The translations under genes were made by a program, and so were the position numbers. Under the pieces are notes generated by a model. That model was not told the DNA's origin. It worked only from the letters and a program-made list of their open reading frames with translations, and made no database searches. From NCBI GenBank assembly GCA_947579605.1, contig OX388310.1, positions 5,332,001 through 5,396,000 of the forward strand: 64,000 bases of DNA, written 5' to 3'. The stretch is from Athripsodes cinereus. Lineage: Eukaryota; Arthropoda; Insecta; Trichoptera; Leptoceridae. This document shows, piece by piece, positions 22,943 to 33,660 of this stretch (position 1 is its first letter; each line of letters starts with the position of its first letter).

Positions 22943-23192
22943 GTCGGTGATTTTCCGTCGATGAATTGATCTCGATGAATTTCCCATCTATTAATTGTTC
23001 TCGCCAAACTTTCCGTCGATGAATGGATCTCGATGAAATAAACACCTGTTGATCGTTCTCGGTCAATTTCCCGTTAATGAATTGATATCGATGAATTTTC
23101 CATCTGTAAATTTTTCTCGGTGAATTTTCCGTCGGTAATTTTTGTCTCGGCGAATTTTCTGTCGGTGAAATGTTCTCGATGAATTTTCAATT
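22943..23192. repeat. Minisatellite with about 29-bp unit
   Basis: About eight diverged units of the form TTTTCCGTCGATGAATT plus GATCTCGATGAA follow one another. Variants such as CATCTGTAAATTTTTCTCGG and GTCGGTAATTTTTGTCTCGG differ mainly in the middle. One unit near 23035 has an 8-10 bp insertion. Not coding. Confidence 0.7.
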
Positions 23193-23624
23193 CCCGTTAT
23201 TTTTTATTGCCACTTAGATGATGACCTGCATGTTTATTACATTAAGTTAATTTTCTGGTTACATTTCGCCTGAATGGTTAAATTCCAGTTGTACCTAAAT
23301 GCTTTTCGTGTGGCCGTCTAGAATATTGATTTACGATTACGCAGAGGGAATTTTATTTCTCTTTTTGATACTATTATTATTATTATTTTCTTCATAAGTA
23401 GGAACCTACGTAGGTAGTCGCTATAAATAATGTGAAAATAATTTTTCATCCCCCAGGTAATGTCTTTGAATGTTTTTCAGGAAGGATTTTCTGTACTTAC
23501 CAATTATGACATTTCAGGTGATCTGCGTGGGCGAGCTTCTTTTGTATACTAAAAGAAAGTATAATTTTAATATTATTTAATGATAAAAAAATATACGTTT
23601 TCATAACATGTATAATGTGTGTAT
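23193..23624. other. AT-rich spacer
   Basis: No gene. An (ATT)n run lies at 23368-23386. Confidence 0.3.
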
Positions 23625-23692
23625 CGTCGCATTAGTACCCAGTACCCATAAAACAAGATTCATCTTAATTTGGGACTAGCTCGATCTGTATG
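23625..23692 (-). repeat. CAGATCGAGCT dispersed repeat
   Basis: The reverse complement reads ACAGATCGAGCTAGTCCCAA A ... GGGTACTAATGCGACGATAC, matching 8256-8330 and 20190-20262. Confidence 0.65.
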
Positions 23693-24150
23693 AAATGTCT
23701 ATGTATGTTATTATATGATAGGTATATCTGTTGTAATCATCAAGCCCTGTTTGTATCTTTTGTTGAACATAGGCCTGATGACTCTTCGCTTTCTAGTTTT
23801 AGCCCCTCTAGACCATAACAAACACATTTTATTTTATGGTTATCCCCAGTATCACCAATGGTAATTACAAATTCACATGATGTTACTAATCTTACTTTGC
23901 TTGAAATCAAAATGCATTCTGTTTAAGAAAAAGATATGTGAATATGTATGGAGTACCCTTTGTTGATAAATGGAAATACAAAGACTGTTTTTATTCCACG
24001 AGTAGAGAATCACTAGACTAACTATTATAATAAACACACAAGTTATCCTTTCCATGTTGATAGAAAATAAGACATCTGTCATATCGTTAAATCGATGAGG
24101 GCTTATTATCTTATTACTCATGAAGCACTTGGCAATAGTGATGTAACGAA
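23693..24150. other. Spacer
   Basis: No recognised gene. Confidence 0.3.
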
Positions 24151-24163
24151 TGTGTGATTTTGG

Positions 24164-24233
24164 ATATTCGCGAATGCGAATGCGAATATTTATTGCCGAC
24201 ATTCGCGAATGCGAATGCGAATAGCGAATATTG
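24164..24233. repeat. GCGAATGCGAAT short tandem and inverted words
   Basis: TATTCGCGAATGCGAATGCG AATA occurs, then CATTCGCGAATGCGAATGCG AATAG 38 bp later. Related words (TTTTTTGCGAATACGAATG) recur near 24430. It is self-complementary in TTCGCGAA. Not coding despite an open minus frame. Confidence 0.6.
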
Positions 24234-24632
24234 ACTTGCTTAAACAATAAAATTTCTACCCCCCCGTCGCCGAATTTTAAAAATGGTATAGGAATTTAAA
24301 ATATTTCAAAACTCCTCGGTTTTCTCAAAGAATATTTTCTTGTAGTATCTTTTTCTACAATGTACCGGGTAGGTATCCGGTACTTTTACCGAATTACCGA
24401 TACTTTATTACCCAAATAATATTCGCATATTTTTTTGCGAATACGAATGTTAATAGGATTCTTATTTATTTAATATATTTGTCCACCATCCCTATCTGTA
24501 AAATTTGAAATTGAGTCATATCTGTTAATTTAAGTATTTTTTAATTGTACATTGGTTACATTTTAGATTTTAATATCCCTTTGGTTATTCCCAATCACCC
24601 CTGGAAGAATACCTTCTTCTCTATTTGTTTTT

Positions 24633-24890
24633 ATTTTTAATTAAAGAATTAGTTAATTATGTACTACAACCACTTTAATTTTTTAAAAACACTACCGGTT
24701 TCAACGCTCAGATGCGTCATTGACGAGTGTTATACTAAAACTAGTTTTAGTATAACACTCGTCAATGACGCATCTGAGCGTTGAAACCGGTAGTGTTTTT
24801 AAAAAATTAAAGTGGTTGTAGTACATAATTAACTAATTCTTTAATTAAAAATGTTTCGTGATTACCACATAGTTAGTGCCAACAAAATCA
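24633..24890 (+). mobile_element. Foldback element 2: perfect 220-bp palindrome plus tail
   Basis: 24633-24742 is the exact reverse complement of 24743-24852. The arms are 110 bp with no spacer and no mismatch. A tail follows (24853-24888, GTGATTACCACATAGTTAG then GCCAACAAAATC) that is homologous to the tail of foldback 1 in opposite orientation. Each arm contains the hammerhead-like block GTCAATGACGC-ATCTGA-GCG TTGAAACCGGTA, and GTGT after it can pair with ACAC before it. Perfect symmetry implies recent origin or arm-to-arm conversion. Confidence 0.65.
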
Positions 24891-25380
24891 AACAAATTGT
24901 TTTTATTTTTTTTATCTCAATCCGTCGGCATGCAAGTTAAAAAGGTTTTTCGATAGGTGGTGATGTTTATTTCTCTCTGAACAAAGCCAAGAGAGAAACC
25001 AGTTTAGTGATAGGTATAGTATTTACGGGAAGTGTTTACAATTGACCTAATGTTGAATTTCAGAGCACGTACCTTTATATATTATTTTGACGAAGATAAA
25101 AACAGTTTGTGGAAATTCTTTTGATATCCATCAGCCGCAAACTACAGGGAGAAGTCATAGTCATACTTCATATTATAGATGTAACAGATATGCGGAAACA
25201 ATTCCGGATCTGGTCTATTTAAATTGTTTTACTAATGATTTGCAATTTTTTTTTATCTATAATTACTATTACATATTCTACCTATTATAAATTCAAATAA
25301 ATTAATTACGACACATCATTTGGTTACGCACACTAACAGTCTTAATTAGGATTATTAAGATGTATTTCTCACTGATTACT
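24891..25380. other. AT-rich spacer
   Basis: No recognised gene. Confidence 0.3.
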
Positions 25381-25383
25381 ATT

Positions 25384-25592
25384 AGGGTTACTCTTGGCAC
25401 AATCTAAATACGGTCTTAATCTTGTCTTGATCTTAATTATACGACTCGCGAAGTGACTATAGTCAAAAATTGTGTGAACATCTACGAATTTTGCGTTAGC
25501 AGTAGCGCGGTATTTTTAACGATAGTCCCTTCGCGTGATAAAGACAAGATTAAGACCATATTTAGATTATTTTTAGAGTAGCCGTTCTGTAT
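25384..25592. mobile_element. Inverted-repeat element of about 205 bp
   Basis: Left AATCTAAATACGGTCTTAAT CTTGTCTTGATC and the reverse complement of the right, AATCTAAATATGGTCTTAAT CTTGTCTTTATC, match over more than 50 bp, including CGCGAAG.GACTAT. The outer ends resemble GGGTTACTCT and GGCTACTCT. A target duplication could not be settled. Non-coding MITE-like element. Confidence 0.6.
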
Positions 25593-25743
25593 TGTATAAT
25601 AATATATACAATACAGATCAATGATGTGTCAAAAATATCCTCCATAGTGCATGCGACAGTTTTTCAAATGTAGACTATTTTCCCAAATTCATACATCAGT
25701 CTTATAAAATTCAGAACTTTAAATGTCACATTGCGCATACATT

Positions 25744-26052
25744 TACTTTTACTTTGACTTTTTTAGAAAATTTTAACTTTTACTTTTTTTCTCAAGACTA
25801 ATGAGACTGAAAGACTTTGGGATTTGTAACTTTTATATTTTTGTATTATTTTTAAATATTGTATTATTATTGTTTTTAAATTTACTTTGACTTTTTTAGA
25901 AAATTTTAACTTTTGCTTTTTTTTCTCAAGACTAAGACATTTCTGGTAAGAGTGGAATCTTCGCTGGTCCACATGTGGAGTGTATTAATTGTTAACATAT
26001 TATGTTATGACTGTTTGATTCTTTAATATTGTAAAAAAAAAATTTAAAAAAA
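25744..26052 (+). repeat. 3' end of the same retroelement-like repeat as 8332-8692
   Basis: ACTTTGACTTTTTTAGAAAA TTTTAACTTTT, then TCTCAAGACTAAGACATTTC TGGTAAGAGTGG, TTCGCTGGTCCACATG, ending TTTGATTCTTTAATATTGTA and poly-A. A block of about 115-120 bp is repeated in tandem (25748-25805 and 25881-25935). Confidence 0.65.
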
Positions 26053-26520
26053 ATACATAAGTAGAGAAAATTTTTGCTACTATCTGGTGGCTAGATATCA
26101 GACAAGCCGTCATCTAATATCCGGCAATATCATTCTACGTTACACCTCTTTAACACATAGTTCGGTAAAAAAATCTAAATTGCTTTGCGAGTAAACACTA
26201 TAAACAGAAGGTTGGCTATGTAAACGGTTTGTTTGTTTGTTCAGACAAATGCTATGTACGCCAGATTTCAGTTACTGAATAACCTCAGCATATACATAAT
26301 CGAAAAACGTGATGCTGAATATAATGGTTGTAACTTCTTTAAATCGTGTTGTTTTTGTTTACAAAGCAAGATTACAGAAATAGATAATAATAATAAAATA
26401 ATTGATCGTTTAGTAAGGATTCACGATACCAGTGATACCTCAATTATTCTTTTTTGCCTCCCTTTCCAAATCCTCTGAGGAGCACAGAACAATATAAAAC
26501 ATTCTTCATTGAGAGGGTAT
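26053..26520. other. AT-rich spacer
   Basis: The 81-codon open frame at 26233-26478 has no recognised motif and normal local base composition. I do not call it a gene. Confidence 0.3.
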
Positions 26521-26690
26521 AGGTGCAAAGTGATTCTCATTTTTTGCAATGCCCGCTGATGTGGAATGCATGTTATGAGAATGACCTAAAGAAAGCAAAC
26601 GACAAAGTAATATATCGCTACGCTATTATATCGCTACTAGAGTGGCAAAATATGAAGTCCGGACCCGGAAAGTAAAGTACATAAGTATTG
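26521..26690 (+). pseudogene. Non-LTR RT C-terminus (HFLQCPLM zinc-like end)
   Basis: The frame reads SHFLQCPLMWNACYENDLKK, then DKVIY, then LLEWQNMKSGPGK and stop. The sister copy at 30614-30795 includes the upstream CDCGQVQSDSHLLQCPLM, the C.C...H...C signature near the C-terminus of many non-LTR RTs. Both are followed by a GTAAAGTA-type tail. Confidence 0.7.
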
Positions 26691-28188
26691 AGATGAACTG
26701 CTCTAGACCAATGGTATCACTTTTGTCCATTACATTGTAAAAAGATTGTCTGGGCCGTCAAAAACTTAGGGAATAGAAGAGAAATATCTCTTTGACTAAC
26801 TGTCATTGCATAAACTCGAAATGGCTTAATAAAGAAATGTGTTTTTTGTAAGTTTAAGAAACCACTGTAGAGATTTTTGAAAAATACAACTCCTTTGATG
26901 TTTCAACTATACCTTACAGTTAAGAATAGATTGGTACAATAAATAAAATAAAAATGTATTCTGCAAGGACTATGTATCGTCCCTCAATCACATTCAAGAA
27001 CGTATATAATATATCATTTAAAGAGACTTCTTGTCCACCGGTTCTCTATGAAATATTTGACATTCTTTTCTCCGTAACTTTTTGAGTGATTTGTAAAAGC
27101 TATTCAGCTTGTTAAGATATATACGATATAAACAGGTACCTACAGGGTTTATAGAAAAAAAAATATTTGTTTATACATGAACTGAATTACAATATTAAGA
27201 TTAAATTTGGTACCTAATGTATAGCCATACAACAACAATCTCTGTTCACTAGGGGTCGGTCAAAAAATGATAACAAAAATAAAACTTAAGAAGCCGTTAG
27301 ACTTGCAACTTAAAAACTCCTTTAGAAGTGAGCAGTACCTTTCCTGGAAAACCTTTATAAAAGAAAGTCAGTACCTATGTCAGGTTCGCAAGTAATATTT
27401 CATCCAAAAACTCCATCCGCCGTGTGCAATTAGTGAGTGTCCAAGACTGGGAGGTCTAATTTAGGAAGGTACCTGCCAGAAAAACGTCAGCTGGACTGTA
27501 TCATTACACGTATCTTGGTGTGGAGTGCTAAAATAACCTAAAAAGGGATTTGTTTTGGTTTATTTCTGCAACCTTAGATTTATTTAAGGGATGAAATTCC
27601 GATATATTGGACATATATTATACTGACGACGAATGTAATTTTTAAAATATTATATTAATGTTTAGAGTTGGATGAAATGTGTTGTGAAAGTTTTTTGCTA
27701 TTTTTTATTTATACTGTATAAATTTATCAATTACAAATCTGATAAATCCTAAATCCTCAAAGCACTGCCGAATTTTGAGAGCACTAAAAAGATGTGTAAA
27801 TGTATTTAAATTCTATAAATATAGATTTACGGAATAGATATGTTAGATTTAGTATTAACTATTTGAATTTGGAAGTTAATTTTAGTTTCACATATTTATA
27901 AGTAAAAAATGAACATTTTGATTTTGTGGATGAATTTACAAACAGCATATTATGTTGAAAAGGTTTAATATATTAGACTTCAAGTTATTTGTAGTAGATA
28001 TTATTTTGTAGGATAAAATCTTAAATTTTTTTCGCAATAATGCCTTAAGGACCAGTGTCTTTGCACGTTTGCGATATAAGCCTCCTTAAGAAAGATGTGG
28101 GATAAATTATCACAAAATCGTTCACTTCTCCATATATATAATAGGTAGTGCTTTCAAACTTTTTCATTAAATTTATTTATTCTTTATT
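26691..28188. other. AT-rich spacer
   Basis: No recognised gene. The stretch 27390-27500 is slightly GC-richer without a convincing open frame. Confidence 0.3.
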
Positions 28189-28191
28189 TAT

Positions 28192-28335
28192 TTATCGTCT
28201 TGAAACCCAGAAAAAACCAATCAAACTGATCTCCAGTACTGTGCAAAACGCACAGCAGGTGGAGATGCGTGCATGTGACAGGGCACAATAAACATTCCAA
28301 CAAGTGTGGCTAGGTCTGTGCATTGATGACTAGCA
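28192..28335 (-). pseudogene. Non-LTR RT C-terminus (QTMPHLLE type)
   Basis: The minus strand reads AQT, stop, PHLLECLLCPVTC, then GDQFDWFFLGFKT. It matches the copy at 52293-52425 (CDCVQTMPHLLERQFDRFSG), with an extra 60 bp or so between HLLE and QFDWF. It is a dead 3' fragment. Confidence 0.6.
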
Positions 28336-28462
28336 AATTTACACAAAAATACATACAATCAATAAAAAGAGGGCGAGTTTTTCGCAGAGGCGCGATTTCT
28401 TCTAACTAACTTCCAACTATTTTAATGATTGATAGTATGTAGATTAAATTCTAGGGTAGCCT

Positions 28463-28635
28463 TTTTTTAATTAAGATATATCTGGGTTTTGTTATAAACC
28501 CAAATACAACCTTATACACCTTTCACAGCAAGCTAAAAGCTTGTGTCGTGAAAGGGGAGTTTGCCGTCACCTGGGATCGAACCACGGACCCTTTGTTCAC
28601 GAGACCGAGACTCTACCTCCAGGCTACCTACGAAC
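28463..28635 (-). mobile_element. tRNA-derived SINE, reverse copy
   Basis: The minus strand starts GTTCGTAGGTAGCCTGGAGG TAGAGTCTCGG. It has the B box GGTTCGATCCC and the body ACACAAGCTTTTAGCTTGCT, and ends AACAAAACCCAGATATATCT plus an A-rich tail. The order of parts is as at 2128-2310, so it is essentially full length. Confidence 0.85.
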
Positions 28636-29290
28636 CTTAAAACTTAAGTTCTCAAAAACCAGTTCGCGACAAATGAAATTCGTGGAAGCACTTAATATTT
28701 GTACATATTCAAAATACACTTAAGATTTTGTGTTTGCGGAATGTAATTATATCAATCAAACATATATAAAGCCAAAAATTTAAATTCTGAAAAATTCTTT
28801 TTGTTGGCATAATGAAATTGGATCATCGATTATTAAAATATTTGTTGTCTTTACAGTATCATTAAATTGTAAGATATTTATGGATTCTTCTTCTTATTTA
28901 TGGATGATGCAAATCGCACAGTCTGAATATCATTTTGTATCTCATACGAGTTTAAGATAGTTGTATTGGTATAATATTCTCTGCGCATTGCTCGAGGCTT
29001 CCATGACGGATGTTTATATTGTTTACTATGAATAAAGATTTTAATTACAAGGTTATGTACGTTTAGTGAGACTATTAATGATAACTTCATATGAGAAATT
29101 TCTTGTTTGTACAAAATCTGGAATTAAAAATTTATGAATAATCAGTGTACAAGTATTTACACCACAAAGTCTTCTGATAAATATACCCTTGTTCCAATTT
29201 ACCAATTATCTCTTCCTACGACATTCTCAAACCTTTGATAATTTTATCAAAGGAACGATTTATTTTAAAAGAATGACATCTAGATCGTTG
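28636..29290. other. AT-rich spacer
   Basis: No recognised gene. Confidence 0.3.
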
Positions 29291-29300
29291 AAAACTTTGT

Positions 29301-29512
29301 ACTGCTACTACTACTACTACTCACCCATTGAGGCATATCCCACATGTAGAGTAGCCAGCAAATCAACCACATGCGAACCTTGCCAACAAAAATTAAAACA
29401 TTCATGATGAGTGACAAACCCCATAGTTAAATCTAATGTTAAAATTTTTCTATTTTTTCCAATGCCTGCTTTTTTACAGTACACTTGAAAACTTACGGAA
29501 AAGAGTGGAAGA
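29301..29512 (+). repeat. (TAG)n-tailed dispersed family copy with microsatellite
   Basis: (CTA)n at 29301-29322 is followed by CATTGAGGCATATCCCACAT GTAGAGTAGCC, ACCTTGCCAACAAAAATTAA AACATTCATGATGAGTG, and ACAGTACACTTGAAAACTTA CGG. The microsatellite sits at the same end as in the 62.8-kb copy, so the family probably reads on the minus strand with a (TAG)n 3' tail. Confidence 0.65.
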
Positions 29513-30610
29513 CTAATATTATTCCGTAAAAAACCTTGTAGGTAAATGAAATAATTTCAACTTTTCGACACTAAGTGTTACTGCAAGCCTGAAAAACATG
29601 AAATGAAGTTTTGAAATAATGCAGTTATAAATTTGACGAAATTAAACACATGAGATTTGCATTCAATATAAATCTAAGGGTAGACAAATTGTTAGTAAGG
29701 ATAAGATAATTTTAACCATTATCTGTGGGAATCGTCGATGTATGCAGATGTTCTAAATGAAATATTTTTTTCTTCAATAAATATGATATTTTATAACAAA
29801 CATGATGAGACTTGGAGAGTGGTGGGCCTGCACTGGAACTGAGTTACGTCCAATAAAGACGTATTGTATGAGTCCAAAAGAGAGAAGCCTTAACCCAACA
29901 CTGAACACAAAAAACAGGCTAAAGTTACGATAAAGTAAAGACATAGAAAAAATAAATAATAAGTTTTTGACTTTAATTAATTAATTACTGATTGTTGTGT
30001 TAGGTATACAAATATTCTAATACACCTTACTAAAAATATTTCTATTCAGACTAAAAACTATAAAGGAGAAACCAGCACCATAATAAATGTATTATCACCT
30101 TGTATAAATATAATATTATTTTGTTTGTATGAACTCAATTCTCACCTATAAAATACGGCCCTTATTCCCTGTGATGAAATGAGCAAAACAAATAATAAAA
30201 ATATTATTACTGTTACTGATGTTATTTCTATTATATTACTTTTCTTGTGACATTTTTCTCATTATAAATCACCCTTTACCTTTCATACTCTGTTCCGCTT
30301 TCACTCACACCATCTAATTGTACCATCAAGGGCGTAACGATTCTCTCCCCCCTCTCTCCCTTTATATGAATCTAAGAAGTAGTAATAAATATAAAAATGT
30401 GTAAAAATAAATGGATTGATTACCAATGATGGATAAAAAAGAGAGTTTTGGGATATTTAATGTCACTTCTAAAAATCTCTAAACACTCTTTTTTTTTTGA
30501 AATTGAATAAAGCAAGAAAAACAGTTTACCAAATTTGTAGTAACCAGTTATAGGTGTTTGTAGACTTGAAATGTTTTTCTGACATTTTGAGAGATTTTTG
30601 GGTTTTTTAG
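29513..30610. other. AT-rich spacer
   Basis: No recognised gene. Confidence 0.3.
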
Positions 30611-30613
30611 ACG

Positions 30614-30795
30614 AAGATGACACTAGCTGCGACTGCGGACAGGTGCAAAGTGATTCTCACTTATTGCAATGCCCGCTGATGCGGAATGCATTTATAATGT
30701 GAGTGACTTAATGATGGTGAATGACAAGACGATATACGTCGCTGCATACTAGAGTGGCAATGTCCTAAAGTCCGGACTCGAAAAGTAAAGTAAGT
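30614..30795 (+). pseudogene. Non-LTR RT C-terminus (CDCG..HLLQCPLM)
   Basis: The frame reads DDTSCDCGQVQSDSHLLQCP, LMRNAFIM, stop, and continues shifted as DLMMVNDKTIYVAAY. It is the sister of 26521-26690. It shows the zinc-binding-like C.C...H...C end before a GTAAGTAA tail. Confidence 0.7.
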
Positions 30796-30961
30796 AAATA
30801 TTATATTAGAATGTGGAATGAAAGCTGTTGGAACAACAATAATAAATGTAAATAAACTGCGATAAATTGAGTATTTATTTATCTTATTAATAGTATTTTG
30901 AAAACATAATATGTCATAAAATAAACCTAACTAAGCATGAGCCCGTACCAAAGTTTGTTTA

Positions 30962-31080
30962 TAGAATGAAGGACACAAGGATGACTACGAAAATATATGA
31001 TTGAAAGTTCGGTGCTCGAAAGCATTTTGATCAATGATCAAACGGCAAAATAATGAAGACCAGTATTGAATATTAGAACG
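30962..31080 (+). pseudogene. Very decayed family A RT scrap
   Basis: The frame reads RMKDTRMTTKIYD, stop, then GARKHFDQ. This can be aligned with ERMNEDRMTKKIYLSERNGA RRRGRP of family A. The call is weak because of frameshifts. Confidence 0.35.
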
Positions 31081-31324
31081 TATGCAACAGTTCCCCTCTT
31101 TGAAAATAATAATATATTAATGTTACGCCCTTGTTCCTTGTTATAACACTATCTTACATTATAATATAATGTGTCCTCTTTGTGCGATTGTTCTTCACAA
31201 ATGACTGAGTAGGCCGCGTGAAATAATTTCATTACTATTATTGTATTTTAGTATTGGTTGGGGTAAAAACTGTTGTTATGTACATTGACTCAATAGTGAA
31301 TGACATAGCATAACATATTATTAT

Positions 31325-31375
31325 TTTATACACAATTCACACAGATTGAGTTTGTCTCAAACTATGAAATGTATA
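31325..31375 (+). repeat. Partial CAGATCGAGCT dispersed repeat
   Basis: AATTCACACAGATTGAGTTT GTCTCAAACTATGAAATGTA T is the first half of the repeat at 8256-8330. Confidence 0.55.
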
Positions 31376-31384
31376 TTTAGAATA

Positions 31385-31515
31385 TTTTCATTTTATTTTG
31401 TTGTTTAACTGAATTTGGGAACAACGTGCAGATGACAAATCAATCATGCTTACACAATGTAACATTGTGCAAAATCTAATCGGAAGATTCGTTAACGTTG
31501 CAACGTTTTCTCACT
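31385..31515 (+). mobile_element. Head fragment of the 33.7-kb inverted-repeat element
   Basis: CAACGTGCAGATGAC, then TTACACAATGTAACATTGTG CAAAATCTAATCGG match the outer and inverted-repeat parts of the element at 33661-34190 read in reverse. It directly precedes the family A RT copy. Confidence 0.55.
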
Positions 31516-31536
31516 TTTCTATATTATCAATAACCT

Positions 31537-32548
31537 GTCGGAATGGTTCACACTGACAAAAGGAGTAAAACAAGGGTGCGTGATGTCGCCATGGCTTTTT
31601 AACCTATACATTGATCATTGTATTCGTCCGTTGAAAGAAATGAATGTAGGTGTTGATATGAATGGGATGAATGTAAGAGCGTTAATGTTTGCCGATGATT
31701 TGGTATTGATGGCTGAAAGTGAAAGTGATCTACAGCGAATGATGACGTGTGTGTATGAAAATTGTGCGATAAATGGATTGAGAATGAATGCAAAAAAGAC
31801 AAAAATCATGGTGTTTGAAAGAGGAAGTGAGAGAACAGTATGCCAGGTAATGATTGACAATGAAGTGTTAGAGCAAGTTGACGAATGTGTGTACTTAGGT
31901 AGTTTGTTCACGAGAGATGGGAAGTGTGAAAGCGATATTGAAAGGAGAAAAGTTGCTGGCAATAAGGTAAATGGTGCAATCCGACCAATAATTTTATTGC
32001 AAATAGAAACATATCCACCACAGCTAAAAGGTTGGTGCACTCTGCTAACATAGTGCCAACACTTATGTATGCAATTGAGACGTGGACATGGTTAAAGAAG
32101 GATGAAAGTGGCATAAATGCAGTTGAAATGAGATCACTGAGAAGGATGTGTGGCAAAAGCCTGAGAGATCGTGTGCATAACAGTGAGATACGAAAGGAAT
32201 GTGGAATGAAAGTTAGTGTAATAACAAGGATGAATGTAAATAAGTTAAGATGGTTTGGGCACGTGGAAAGAATGAATGAGGACAGAATGACTAAGAAGAT
32301 ATATTTGTCTGAGAGGAATGGTGCTCGGAGACGTGGACGTCCGAGGATTAAATGGCAAGATCATTTAAATCAAATCCTACAGGACGGTCACGTGTTGAGC
32401 ACGTTGAACAGGAGAGCATGCATGAGGAATTGTATGACAGTGACGGAAGCGAAAGATGTGTGCAAGGATAGAAGAAAGTGGCGCTCGATCCTTTCTGCCC
32501 ACCCCGCGAGGGAAGCGGCGTGATTGTATGTATGTATGTATGTATATT
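31537..32548 (+). pseudogene. Family A non-LTR RT, longest copy (palm motif B to C-terminus)
   Basis: This is reverse transcriptase of a retroposon with a microsatellite tail. The first frame (31537-31998) shows GVKQGCVMSPWLFNLYID (motif B), MFADDLVLMAE (catalytic motif C, FADD) and CVYLGSLFTRDGKCESDIE. After a frameshift near 31990-32005 the second frame runs to 32523. It carries NISTTAKRLVHSANIVPTLM, WTWLKKDESG, KLRWFGHVERMNED, GARRRGRPRIKW, AHPAREAA and stop. The tail is (GTAT)n at 32525-32548. Motif A and the endonuclease are absent (5' truncated). Apart from the frameshift it is well preserved and is the reference for the other family A scraps. The microsatellite tail suggests an RTE-like clade, but that is not proven. 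Confidence 0.85.
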
Positions 32549-33020
32549 ATCAATCATCCACACGTACCTAATAAATTTCGTTCATAGCTAAAATAGCCTG
32601 ATAATAACAAATTGAATAATACTTCAACGAGCTTGTTACTTTCTGTATTACAGATTAAAAAAACATAAACTTTATTTTTAAAACTAAGGAAAAAAAAAAT
32701 TGTACATGATATCGAAGTAAATGAATAATTATATGTATAATTGATTCTCCATTGCAGGGCACACTAGGTGAATAATATAATACTCTCGCTGTATGTTTGA
32801 AAGGTTATAAATAATATGTATTTAATTTTGGGTCAATTTTTACTATTAATTTACTAGTACATTACATTTATGTAACATAGCTATCTGTCGTCAATTATAT
32901 GCATTGTAAAAACTTCGGTATTTAAAAACATTGAAACATAAATAAAATGAATGAGTTACACTTTAAAAGAAAGTGGATTGCAAATTGAAAAAAAAGACCT
33001 TGACTAACATTTCGTGATTA
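32549..33020. other. AT-rich spacer
   Basis: No recognised gene. Confidence 0.3.
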
Positions 33021-33021
33021 T

Positions 33022-33091
33022 GAGTTCGTCGGTAGCCTGGAGGTATCGGCCTTATGTACAAGGGGTCCGTGGTTCGATACAGGTGGCGGAT
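33022..33091 (+). mobile_element. SINE head only
   Basis: GAGTTCGTCGGTAGCCTGGA GGTATCGGCC, then GTACAAGGGGTCCGTGGTTC GATACAGGTGGCGG. The A and B box region is present with a 5-bp deletion, and the 3' body and tail are missing. This is unusual because retroposon truncation normally removes the 5' end. Confidence 0.75.
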
Positions 33092-33660
33092 ATGGAAACC
33101 ATACGAATTAGTTTTTTAAAATTCAAAAACACATACTTTTCGTCATCTACACTTCTTAGTAAGTAAAATTCTACCTGCGATGTCCAATTGTGTGAAAAGT
33201 TTATAAAATAATAATATATTGCTGTCTGTCATACTTGTTTTTTTTAACATGTAAAAGGCTCACGTCGTGTACGATATTAAATAAATAAAAAACATATATT
33301 CAACCATGCAGGTGATGTTATTCTTGTTGTACCGACATAAAATAATGATTTTGTATTATATCAGGTACCTACGAGTACGATTTAATAATACCTATAGTTA
33401 AAGTTTGTCATTCTGAAGCAATATGACGTACAAAGGTAGATACCGTACATAGTAAAAGCAATATTGTAAATCATCATAATTACATATAACCAGATACAGG
33501 TCATCTATGTAAAGTGTAAACAGTTAGTGGGAACACAAATTGTGTATAGGCGTACCTACATAATAATACTACGATATGGACGCACCCACGGAGAGGGGCT
33601 AACCGTGACAGTTACCCCTCTAAGATCTAAAAAATAGTTTCAAAATACACAATATTACTT
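33092..33660. other. Spacer
   Basis: No recognised gene. GGTACCTA-type words are frequent. Confidence 0.3.

Noticed and set aside
23873..24247. 124-codon minus-strand ORF
   Set aside because: The N-terminal RSHSHSR and IRIRIRE stretch is just the GCGAATGCGAAT repeat translated. The rest has no motif.
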